Assembly (NCBI GenBank): GCA_002308995.1
Contig: DBWQ01000001.1
Span: 1 to 35,558, forward strand
Source: Clostridiales bacterium UBA1234
Lineage (GTDB): Bacteria; Bacillota; Clostridia; TANB77; UBA1234
Direction: 5' to 3'
DNA: 35,558 bases
The notes beneath the pieces were generated by a model that was given only the letters and a program-made list of their open reading frames with translations, searched no databases and was not told where the DNA came from. Positions 1-6,563 of this stretch are shown here, one piece after another (the first letter of the stretch is position 1; each line of letters opens with the position of its first letter). The translations under genes were made by a program, and so were the position numbers.

Positions 1-427
1 TAGCAAGTTGTGTAAGAAGCATTTCTCTTGATGGTAATTTTGCAAGTTTGATGATTTCTTCGCTAGAAATGACTTTACCGTCCATGATTCCGCCTTTGAT
101 TTTATAAAACTCTGAATCTTTTGCATAGTCATATATCACTTTGGCTGGAGCAACATAGTCATCATAGCTGAAGCAAACAGCTGTAGGACCTTCTAATTTC
201 TCAGAAATAGCTTCAAAGTCTGTCCCTTTAACGGCAAATTTTAGCGTTGAATTTTTCGCAACAACATATTCACAAGTATCTTTTCTAAGATCTGCTCTCA
301 TTTTAGTAATGTCTGCTACGTTGATTCCTCTATAATCTGCTAAAATCACTAATTTTGCTTTTTCAAATTTGCTCTTAAGTTCCTCTGCATCGCTTTGTTT
401 TTTCGCAAGTACTTTTGCATTTGGCAT
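1..427 (-). CDS. rplJ: Ribosomal protein L10, 3' end cut by window edge
   Basis: Large-subunit protein L10 anchors the L7/L12 stalk to 23S rRNA. The frame is open from the ATG at 427 to the window edge, giving about 142 residues of a protein usually 165-175 long. The N-terminus reads MPNAKVLAKKQSDAEELKSK, followed by the LVILADYRGI segment typical of L10. A consensus site (AAGGGAGGTG, 431-442) sits just upstream. The gene is preceded by an L10 leader with an attenuator (486-585) and follows rplA, the usual rplK-rplA-rplJ order. rplL should follow outside the window. The identification is safe; only the C-terminus is missing. Confidence 0.95.
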   Translation of the reverse strand, partial: MPNAKVLAKKQSDAEELKSKFEKAKLVILADYRGINVADITKMRADLRKDTCEYVVAKNSTLKFAVKGTDFEAISEKLEGPTAVCFSYDDYVAPAKVIYDYAKDSEFYKIKGGIMDGKVISSEEIIKLAKLPSREMLLTQLA

Positions 428-479
428 GATTACACCTCCCTTATTTGATTATAATATCATTATTTTTTGAAAACGAATT

Positions 480-517
480 AAAAAAACTGACATTCTTACC
501 GAAGTAAAAATGTCAGT
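480..517 (-). terminator. Attenuator hairpin in the rplJ leader
   Basis: On the minus strand a 14-bp stem (ACTGACATTTTTAC against GTAAGAATGTCAGT, one T-G pair) closes a TTCG tetraloop. Seven Ts follow. This is a textbook intrinsic terminator placed between the L10-binding part of the leader and the rplJ start. Confidence 0.9.
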
Positions 518-585
518 GTAATCCGAACCATTTTTTTACCTCGGTAGGATTTATGGCTTTTTGCCACCTACTGTCTTAGGTGATG
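486..585 (-). ncRNA. L10 leader (autoregulatory RNA of rplJ-rplL)
   Basis: Between the rplA stop and rplJ, the minus strand carries the L10 leader signature. There is a hairpin CACCTA-AGACAG-TAGGTG (565-582), then TAAATCCTACCGAGGT (538-553), the part that mimics the 23S rRNA site for the L10(L12)4 complex. The terminator hairpin at 480-517 follows. Leader bases 533-546 (TACCGAGGTAAAAA on the minus strand) can pair with 497-510 (TTTTTACTTCGGTA) in 14 pairs including one G-U, which would break the terminator. The inferred control is that L10 complex binding frees the terminator and switches rplJL off. Family known; pairing read by eye. Confidence 0.85.
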
Positions 586-587
586 AA

Positions 588-1271
588 TTATTGAGCTTTA
601 ATTGGTACGCCTGGTCCCATGGTGCTTGATACAGAAATACTCTTGATGTATTGTCCTTTAGCTGCTGCTGGTTTTGCTTTGATGATGGCTTCATATAATG
701 CGATGAAGTTATCATTTAGCTTAGCAGCACCAAATGATAATTTACCAATTGGGCAGTGTACAATATTGTTTTTATCTAATCGATACTCAATTTTACCAGA
801 TTTGATTTCGCTAACGGCTTTAGCAACATCCATGGTAACAGTACCTGATTTTGGGTTTGGCATTAAGCCTTTAGGACCTAATACTTTACCAAGTCTACCG
901 ATGATACCCATCATATCTGGGGTTGCAACGATAACATCATACTCAAACCAATTCTCTTTTTCAATTCTAGGAACTAAATCCTCTGCTCCAACGAAATCAG
1001 CGCCAGCAGCTTCTGCTTCTTTTGCTTTTTCGCCTTTGGCAAATACTAACACTCTTTGTGTTTTACCAGTTCCATGAGGAAGTACGATAACTCCTCTTAC
1101 TTGTTGATCAGCGTGCTTTGAATCTACGCCTAGTCTAAAATGAGCTTCTACAGTTTCATCGAATTTTGCCTTTGGCATTTTGTCGATAATTTCGAAAGCT
1201 GTTTTAGAATCATATTGTGTGCCTTTTTCGATTAATTTGGCACTTTCTAAATATCTCTTTGCTCTTTTCAT
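588..1271 (-). CDS. rplA: Ribosomal protein L1
   Basis: L1 forms the mobile L1 stalk near the ribosomal E site. The 227 residues match the usual length, and the conserved centre with GRLGKVLGPKGLMPNPKSGT is intact. The ATG at 1271 is chosen because an AAAGGAGGT site lies 5 bases before it. An in-frame start at 1304 would place that site inside the gene. It sits between rplK and the L10 leader and is probably read from the rpmG promoter through nusG and rplK. Nothing is unusual in the sequence. Confidence 0.97.
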   Translation of the reverse strand: MKRAKRYLESAKLIEKGTQYDSKTAFEIIDKMPKAKFDETVEAHFRLGVDSKHADQQVRGVIVLPHGTGKTQRVLVFAKGEKAKEAEAAGADFVGAEDLVPRIEKENWFEYDVIVATPDMMGIIGRLGKVLGPKGLMPNPKSGTVTMDVAKAVSEIKSGKIEYRLDKNNIVHCPIGKLSFGAAKLNDNFIALYEAIIKAKPAAAKGQYIKSISVSSTMGPGVPIKAQ

Positions 1272-1326
1272 GTTTACCTCCTTTGGTACAAACGAAGTTT
1301 TCATCCTTCTCCCAATTTAAAAATCA

Positions 1327-1755
1327 TTACTCACTTACTGTGATACCCATGCTTCTAGCAGTACCTTTAACCATGCTCATAGCAGCTTCTAAGCTACCTG
1401 CATTAAGGTCTGGCATTTTTGTTTTTGCGATTTCTTCTACCTGTGCTTTTGTGATGTTTGCAACTTTTTGTTTATTAGGTTTTTGAGAACCTTTCTCAAT
1501 TTTAGCTGCTTTTAAAAGTAAGTCTGCAACTGGTGGAACTTTTGTGATGAATGTAAAAGACTTATCTTGATATACTGTAATAACTACTGGGATTGTCATA
1601 CCAGCTTGGTTTGCAGTTTTATCATTGAATTCTTTTACGAATTGCATAATATTCACACCTGTTGAACCAAGGGCTGGTCCTACTGGTGGAGCTGGAGTCG
1701 CTTTACCAGCTGGAATTTGCAATTTAACAATGTTAGTTACTTTCTTTTCTGCCAC
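1327..1755 (-). CDS. rplK: Ribosomal protein L11
   Basis: L11 builds the GTPase-associated centre with 23S rRNA. The proline-rich N-terminal motif (IPAGKATPAPPVGPALGSTG) and the C-terminal RNA-binding domain ending GTARSMGITV are present. The GTG at 1755 gives 142 residues, the normal length, with AGGAGG ending 8 bases upstream. The other in-frame GTG at 1764 touches that site and is less likely. The gene lies 15 bp from nusG, as in most bacteria. Confidence 0.97.
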   Translation of the reverse strand: MAEKKVTNIVKLQIPAGKATPAPPVGPALGSTGVNIMQFVKEFNDKTANQAGMTIPVVITVYQDKSFTFITKVPPVADLLLKAAKIEKGSQKPNKQKVANITKAQVEEIAKTKMPDLNAGSLEAAMSMVKGTARSMGITVSE

Positions 1756-1770
1756 TTTTAACACCTCCTA

Positions 1771-2310
1771 TTACAATTTCTGTATTTGTGAAAATTCTAG
1801 TTCTACAGGAGTTTCTCTTCCAAACATAGAAACTAAAACTCTTACTTTCTCTTTTTCCATGCTAATTTCTTGGACTACACCAACGAAGCCTTCTAATGGA
1901 CCAGAAACAATCGTCACATTGTCTCCAATTTCATAATCGATTGTGACTGGCATCTTCTCGAAGCCCATATCACGAATTTCATCATCCGTAAGAGGAACTG
2001 GCTTTCCACCAGCACCAACAAAACCGGTTACACCTCTTACATTTCTAACAACGAACCAAGATTCTTCTGTAATAACCATTTTAATTAGCACATAACCTGG
2101 AAATACTTTTTTTAATGTTGTTTTCCTTTTGTCGTCTTTAATTTCAATTTGTTCTTCCATTGGAACAACAACTTCTTGAATTAAATCTTGCATTCCTCTA
2201 TTTTCTACTGCTTTTTCCAGTGTATCTTTTACCTTGTTTTCATAACCGGAATAGGTATGAACCACATACCATCTTGCTACTTCTGAACTCGTTTTTTCAT
2301 CTTGAGGCAT
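1771..2310 (-). CDS. nusG: Transcription termination/antitermination factor NusG
   Basis: NusG binds RNA polymerase and modulates pausing and termination. The N-terminal NGN domain starts at about residue 12 (ARWYVVHTYSGYENKV) and contains FPGYVLIKM. The C-terminal KOW domain begins near residue 125 (IGDNVTIVSGPLEGFVGVV). At 179 residues it has the standard length. AGGGGG precedes the ATG. It lies between secE and rplK, the canonical order. Confidence 0.98.
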   Translation of the reverse strand: MPQDEKTSSEVARWYVVHTYSGYENKVKDTLEKAVENRGMQDLIQEVVVPMEEQIEIKDDKRKTTLKKVFPGYVLIKMVITEESWFVVRNVRGVTGFVGAGGKPVPLTDDEIRDMGFEKMPVTIDYEIGDNVTIVSGPLEGFVGVVQEISMEKEKVRVLVSMFGRETPVELEFSQIQKL

Positions 2311-2329
2311 CGTTATCCCCCTTTACATT

Positions 2330-2722
2330 TTATTCAGTTACAGTACTCTCTTCAACGTTTTCAACGTTTTCAGTATTTTGGGCTTCTGCATTTTCTTGCT
2401 CTGAACCTTCAGTAGCGTCTGTTTGCTCTTGTGATTGTTCCTCTGTAGATGCTTCTTCTAACGTAGCCGGTTGTTCAGTCGAATCTATTACTTGAACATT
2501 TTCAGTCACTTTCTCCTCTGGGAATAGTACATTAAACCATTTTCCCTTTAGAAAATCGAATATCAAATTAAACACACCTAGAATTAAAGTAATTAATAAA
2601 ACGAATACAATGGTTGCAAAAGTGTTTTTAACTACTTGCTTACCTGTTGGCCAAATAACTTTTTTTAACTCGGCCTTTACATTTTGAAAAAAGCTCTTTT
2701 TAACTTTGTTTTCTTCTTGCAT
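2330..2722 (-). CDS. secE: Preprotein translocase subunit SecE with long acidic tail
   Basis: SecE clamps SecY in the membrane translocon. The first ~65 residues are ordinary: a basic amphipathic helix (VKAELKKVIWPTGKQVVKNT) and one membrane helix (about 33-57). Gram-positive SecE usually ends soon after this. Here about 60 more residues follow, rich in Glu, Gln, Thr, Ser and Asn and nearly free of hydrophobic runs. With the known N-in, C-out topology this tail would be outside the cell. The frame is clean, the next gene nusG starts 20 bp later, and GAAGGA precedes the ATG, so a sequencing error is unlikely. The tail's role is unknown. Confidence 0.95.
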   Translation of the reverse strand: MQEENKVKKSFFQNVKAELKKVIWPTGKQVVKNTFATIVFVLLITLILGVFNLIFDFLKGKWFNVLFPEEKVTENVQVIDSTEQPATLEEASTEEQSQEQTDATEGSEQENAEAQNTENVENVEESTVTE

Positions 2723-2743
2723 TATCCTTCACACCTTTACCAT

Positions 2744-2893
2744 TTATTTTGTTTCTTTATGCTCTGTATGTTTTTTGCAGAATTTACAATATTTTTTCAT
2801 TTCAATTCTATCAGGATCGTTCTTTTTGTTTTTCTTTGTATCGTAGTTTCTTTGCTTACATTCAGTGCATGCTAACGTAATTTTATCTCTCAT
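2744..2893 (-). CDS. rpmG: Ribosomal protein L33 (zinc-binding form)
   Basis: This 49-residue L33 (MRDKITLACTECKQRNYDTK at the start) has two Cys pairs, CTEC and CKFC. It is therefore the zinc-ribbon type of L33, which binds the 50S E-site region. The ATG at 2893 follows a GGAGGTG site. It is the first gene of the rpmG-secE-nusG unit, about 70 bases downstream of a strong promoter. Length and motifs are typical. Confidence 0.95.
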   Translation of the reverse strand: MRDKITLACTECKQRNYDTKKNKKNDPDRIEMKKYCKFCKKHTEHKETK

Positions 2894-2968
2894 TTTTTAC
2901 ACCTCCAAAGTGCTCTTCTCACAAAACTTTCTTCAAAAAAAAAGAACCTTTTCGTGGTTTGCTAGCTA

Positions 2969-2997
2969 ATTTTACCACGCATATACTCTTTTGTCAA
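2969..2997 (-). promoter_or_regulatory. Sigma-A promoter of rpmG-secE-nusG-rplK-rplA
   Basis: TTGACA (2992-2997), a 17-bp spacer and TAAAAT (2969-2974) form a near-consensus promoter on the minus strand. An inverted repeat CGTGGT-N15-ACCACG spans the -10 box and the likely start site. Confidence 0.85.
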
Positions 2998-3059
2998 CAA
3001 ATTTTCTTAAAATTCGGTAGCGCCAAAAAAGGTTCATTATGTATTCCATATTTTGGAAA

Positions 3060-3548
3060 TTATTGACTCTTCTTTTCCGTAATTTTGATAATTTTACCCG
3101 TACTTTTTGCATATAGTGTTTCTACTTTTTTCTCACTTCCTACTTTTAGCTCTACTGTATTACTTGCGTAATATCCACTTTCATTAATGATGCCATTAGT
3201 TTCGATTTGCAAAATTAAATCATAGCGTCCTTCTAAATCTGTTTTTACGATACTTCCATCATTTAAATTCACATGTGTAGTAGCGTTTTGAACTCTTTTA
3301 TCAGCAATTTGACCAATTTCTACTCCTGTTAAAGAGTCATATACGGTATCTCCTACCTCAAAAGCATCTATGGTAAAGCTACGTACACTGCTAAATCTCA
3401 TCTCATATGTCATTTGATTTTGCACTGCTGTTTCATCCCCTATACGGTGATAACTCTTAAATCGGTAGTGAATGGCTAAGCCCATCACAAGCACAAGAAA
3501 AATCACCAAAACATCTATGATATTGAATTTGAACTTTTTCATCGCCAT
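3060..3548 (-). CDS. DUF4330 membrane-anchored protein
   Basis: The 162-residue protein has one N-terminal membrane helix (about residues 9-27, IIDVLVIFLVLVMGLAIHY). A beta-rich outer domain follows (VGDTVYDSLTGVEIGQI, ESGYYASNTVELKVG). It matches my memory of DUF4330 proteins, whose function is unknown. It is clearly related to the C-terminal part of the next gene upstream (3551-5128): both have a helix of the type FN-[IL]-[IL]-D-[IV] and end with G-Y-x-A-S. The start overlaps the end of the glycosyltransferase region (TAG, 2 bases, ATG), so translation is coupled. A second ATG at 3542 is also possible, with AGGA 6 bases upstream. It probably works with the glycosyltransferase in polysaccharide export or assembly (inference). 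Confidence 0.7.
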   Translation of the reverse strand: MAMKKFKFNIIDVLVIFLVLVMGLAIHYRFKSYHRIGDETAVQNQMTYEMRFSSVRSFTIDAFEVGDTVYDSLTGVEIGQIADKRVQNATTHVNLNDGSIVKTDLEGRYDLILQIETNGIINESGYYASNTVELKVGSEKKVETLYAKSTGKIIKITEKKSQ

Positions 3549-3550
3549 TC

Positions 3551-5128
3551 CTACCTTTCTACTTTAACAATGTATCCACTTGCTGCATAGCCTTTTCCTT
3601 TTACATTAACCTGATTTCCTACTTTGATATCCAGCTCGCCCATCATGTAGTTATTGTCCACCTTTTTAGCATCGGCTTCCACGGTTAATATAATATCTAC
3701 CAAATCATCTATTTCATTTTCCACTGTTTTACCGCTCGTCATATCAGTTCCTAGTCTGACAGAAGGTTCTTTTTCTTTTTTGGTAATTTTTCCCATATAG
3801 TAATTTTTCTCACTATTATATAAAGAAGTATCTTCTGAAATCATATCGTAGACTTCTGGAATCGTCTCGCTTGTTCGAATCTGATAAACGACTTTCTCAG
3901 TATTTTCGATTATGGTAGCTTGGTTTCTATTGAGAATACGATACCCAATAAAACCAATGATTAAGGCAATCAATAGGATGACAATATCTAGCAAATTAAA
4001 ATGTCTCTTTTTTGGTGTTTCATGAACTTCTTCATAAACTTTTTGTATATTCTCTGTGTATGCTTTTACTGTATACTTTTCTTCATACTTCTTTTTGGCT
4101 TTCTGTTTCATATTTTCCCTCAAATCCTTATTAGTTATTATTTCATATACTTTTTCTGCTGCCATTTTGGCATCATTTACTGGCACTAAAAACCCATTTT
4201 CACCGTCTTGAATGAGGTAAGGATTACCACTACAATTGGTCACAACGGCAGGTACCCCAAGACTCATTCCTTCTAGTAAGGATAAACTTGATGTTTCCGT
4301 TTCATTAGAGCAGTTTAGCTGCACATCCATGATGTTTAAGTACTCTCCTACTTTATTGGTAAAACCAGTAAAAATGATGTCTTTTTCTAATTTTAGTTTT
4401 TTGACTTTTTCTTTGATTTCTTCTTCATAAGAACCTGTTCCAAGGATTAAAAACTTGGCTTTTGCCTTTTTTTCTTTTAATAGGATTTTGGCAGTTTCTA
4501 CAAAAGTATCATACCCTTTTAGCTTTTCGATACGAGCTACAATTCCTACCACACTTTCTTCTGGTAAAATGCCATGTTTTTTTCTTAATTGTAATTGTTC
4601 CTCTTGCGTCGTTTCTGGCAATTGATTCACACCATTAAAAATACTCACAATTTTAGACTCTGAAATGCCTCTTTGAAGCAAATTCACCTTGGTGGCATCC
4701 CCCACTGCAATGATTTTGTCTGCCAAAAATTCATTTATTACTTTGTAGAAAAATAGTTTTATCGGATTTTTTTCATTTTCTTTTAAGGGATACGCACAAT
4801 GCTTCGTATACACAATCTTTTTTCTTAAAAGCTTGGCCGCAATCCTTGCTGTAATGCTAGCATGTGTGTGTACAATATCTGGTTTTTCGCTCTTGATGAT
4901 TTTTATTAATTTAGGAAAGGATTTCATATCGATGGACTTATCTTTTAAGCCATCAATTTCAATCAGTTTCACTTTGGTTTTTTGAAGCTCCGGAATCAGT
5001 GCGCTACCAGTAGGTAAAACTACGCTAATTTCAAATTGATTGCTATCATAGTTTTGAGCAAAATAAATGATGCACTTTCCTGCCCCACCAATATTGGTAT
5101 CACTAATGACATTTAGTATCTTGATCAT
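3551..5128 (-). CDS. Group 1 (GT4) glycosyltransferase fused to a membrane DUF4330 domain
   Basis: Residues 1 to ~370 are a GT-B fold, GT4-type glycosyltransferase. The N-terminus has IGGAGKCIIYFAQ, residues around 195-205 carry GIVARIEKLKGYD, and the donor-site E-x7-E motif lies in ETSSLSLLEGMSLGVPAVV. A basic stretch (PKKRH) and one membrane helix (about 377-397) follow, then a 125-residue domain homologous to the DUF4330 protein encoded next. GT4 enzymes of this size normally stop near residue 370. The fusion would hold a cytoplasmic transferase to the membrane with the DUF4330 part outside. It overlaps the Wzy-like gene by 26 bp and is two bases from the stand-alone DUF4330 gene. The acceptor sugar is unknown. 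Confidence 0.85.
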   Translation of the reverse strand: MIKILNVISDTNIGGAGKCIIYFAQNYDSNQFEISVVLPTGSALIPELQKTKVKLIEIDGLKDKSIDMKSFPKLIKIIKSEKPDIVHTHASITARIAAKLLRKKIVYTKHCAYPLKENEKNPIKLFFYKVINEFLADKIIAVGDATKVNLLQRGISESKIVSIFNGVNQLPETTQEEQLQLRKKHGILPEESVVGIVARIEKLKGYDTFVETAKILLKEKKAKAKFLILGTGSYEEEIKEKVKKLKLEKDIIFTGFTNKVGEYLNIMDVQLNCSNETETSSLSLLEGMSLGVPAVVTNCSGNPYLIQDGENGFLVPVNDAKMAAEKVYEIITNKDLRENMKQKAKKKYEEKYTVKAYTENIQKVYEEVHETPKKRHFNLLDIVILLIALIIGFIGYRILNRNQATIIENTEKVVYQIRTSETIPEVYDMISEDTSLYNSEKNYYMGKITKKEKEPSVRLGTDMTSGKTVENEIDDLVDIILTVEADAKKVDNNYMMGELDIKVGNQVNVKGKGYAASGYIVKVER

Positions 5129-6443
5129 TTTCTTCTTTCCTTTCTAATTTTGTACCAACCATGCCTAATGCTAAATACACCCAGAAAATAAGCAGTACGC
5201 GATAATTGTACCAGGTATAATCAAACATGCTTTCTAACAAAAAACCGAGCATTCCTGCTCCCAATGATGCCACTACAATATTCTTCTTTTTTAATTGATG
5301 AATGGTAATTTCTTTAAAAAATTCATACATCATGATTAAAAAACAAGCAAACCCAATCACACCATAAGAGCTTAGTAATTGTAAAAACAAGTTGTGAGAA
5401 TGCTGCGTTGAAATAGCATTATAGGAATACATTGGATAGACCGCATTAAAACTTGCTGTGCCTACCCCAACACCTGATGGCCAATAGTCTTTTAACATGT
5501 CTACCGTTCCATACCAGATATTGACACGATAAGAAGTTGAAGAATCCTTTAAATTCCCAATACTGGTAAATCGGTTCATGATTGTTTTTGGAAGAACGAG
5601 TGGTGCACACATTAAGAGAATTACTCCAAGCAAAATAAAACGTTTATCAATGATGACAAGCAAAATACCAACTTCTAAGATGATGCCAAGCCAGCATCCT
5701 CTTGAAAAAGTTAGCACTGCAGCAAGCATCGTAATTCCAAGCATACCTAATAAAAAGAGTTTTCTAAGCCATCCCTTTTCTGTCCAGAATAAAGCAATGA
5801 TAACAGGAATGACCAAAATCAAATATTCTCCATAAACATTTGGATTTTCAAAGGTAGAATACACTCGCATTCTGATGTCTTCAAACATTTCTGCATCAAT
5901 CCAAGACTGAGTAAAAACATCGCCAAATACATATTGATAAATGCCATAAACAGCAGATAATGTACCGGCTATCACAAAGACATATAGCAAAAAGCGAAAT
6001 TGTCCCTTGGTTTCAACGGTGTGAATGACTACAAAATAGGAAACCACAAAAGCACTTGTTAAAAGGACAATTTGCTTAATTCCTTCTGTTGCAATGGAGG
6101 ATAAACCAAATAGTACCACGCATAATAAAAATACTAGCACCCATAGATTGGTACGAAAATAATTTAGCGAAAACTCTTGGGCTAACACCACTTTTAATAG
6201 CAATGATAATAGTGTCATCATGAGCAATCCTAAAGTGATCATTGTTGGCACAAAAGGTACGGCAAACATAAGAAGACAAAGCCAAATGATTGGTTTGGCA
6301 AAAATACTATTTTCAAATAGTTTGTCCAACTTGAGTTTATGAGTTATTCTTTGCAAAATGTTGATGACTTTGGTGACCAATTTCACAAAAACGGTCTTCT
6401 CTTCTATCGCCTGATAATTTGTTTCTTTGGTAAAGAATCCCAT
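5103..6443 (-). CDS. O-antigen ligase/polymerase family membrane protein (WaaL/Wzy-like)
   Basis: This 446-residue protein has about 11 hydrophobic segments. Near residue 350 lies the family signature region GVGVGTASFNAVYP followed by STQHSHNLFLQLLSSYGVIG, the large outer loop of the O-antigen ligase domain. Such proteins polymerise or ligate polysaccharide repeats on the outer face of the membrane. The ATG at 6443 has AAGGA 10 bases upstream; a TTG at 6449 is the alternative. Just upstream a 25-codon frame (6457-6534) resembles the missing N-terminus of this family but is one base out of phase. The annotated protein may therefore be 5'-truncated by an indel. It lies between murJ and the glycosyltransferase. 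Confidence 0.85.
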   Translation of the reverse strand: MGFFTKETNYQAIEEKTVFVKLVTKVINILQRITHKLKLDKLFENSIFAKPIIWLCLLMFAVPFVPTMITLGLLMMTLLSLLLKVVLAQEFSLNYFRTNLWVLVFLLCVVLFGLSSIATEGIKQIVLLTSAFVVSYFVVIHTVETKGQFRFLLYVFVIAGTLSAVYGIYQYVFGDVFTQSWIDAEMFEDIRMRVYSTFENPNVYGEYLILVIPVIIALFWTEKGWLRKLFLLGMLGITMLAAVLTFSRGCWLGIILEVGILLVIIDKRFILLGVILLMCAPLVLPKTIMNRFTSIGNLKDSSTSYRVNIWYGTVDMLKDYWPSGVGVGTASFNAVYPMYSYNAISTQHSHNLFLQLLSSYGVIGFACFLIMMYEFFKEITIHQLKKKNIVVASLGAGMLGFLLESMFDYTWYNYRVLLIFWVYLALGMVGTKLERKEENDQDTKCH

Positions 6444-6456
6444 GCACAAGCTTTCC

Positions 6457-6534
6457 TTAAAGAGTTTTTGAATCCAATTTCCGAATTGCCATGATTAACT
6501 TATATGTATAACTTTCTTTGATTATTTTTTCCAT
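6457..6534 (-). other. Short out-of-phase ORF, possible lost N-terminus of the Wzy-like gene
   Basis: ATG at 6534 opens 25 codons (MEKIIKESYTYKLIMAIRKL then DSKTL) ending at TAA 6457. Many clostridial O-antigen ligase-family proteins begin with this kind of S-x-x-Y-x-[LI]-[LI] pattern. A shift of +1 at the final CTT-TAA would continue as KESLCMGFFTK into the main protein. An indel slightly earlier would give WQFGNWIQKLFKES instead. The ribosome binding site is weak. It may equally be chance. Confidence 0.35.
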
Positions 6535-6563
6535 ATGACACTTACTTTCTTTTTATATTATTA

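Noticed and set aside
619..1077. 152-codon open frame antisense to rplA
   Set aside because: Shadow of a strongly conserved ribosomal protein gene, with no start signal of its own.
2942..3035. Inverted repeat GAACCTTTT ... AAAAGGTTC flanking the rpmG promoter
   Set aside because: The arms are about 75 bp apart and have no supporting structure or context; probably chance.
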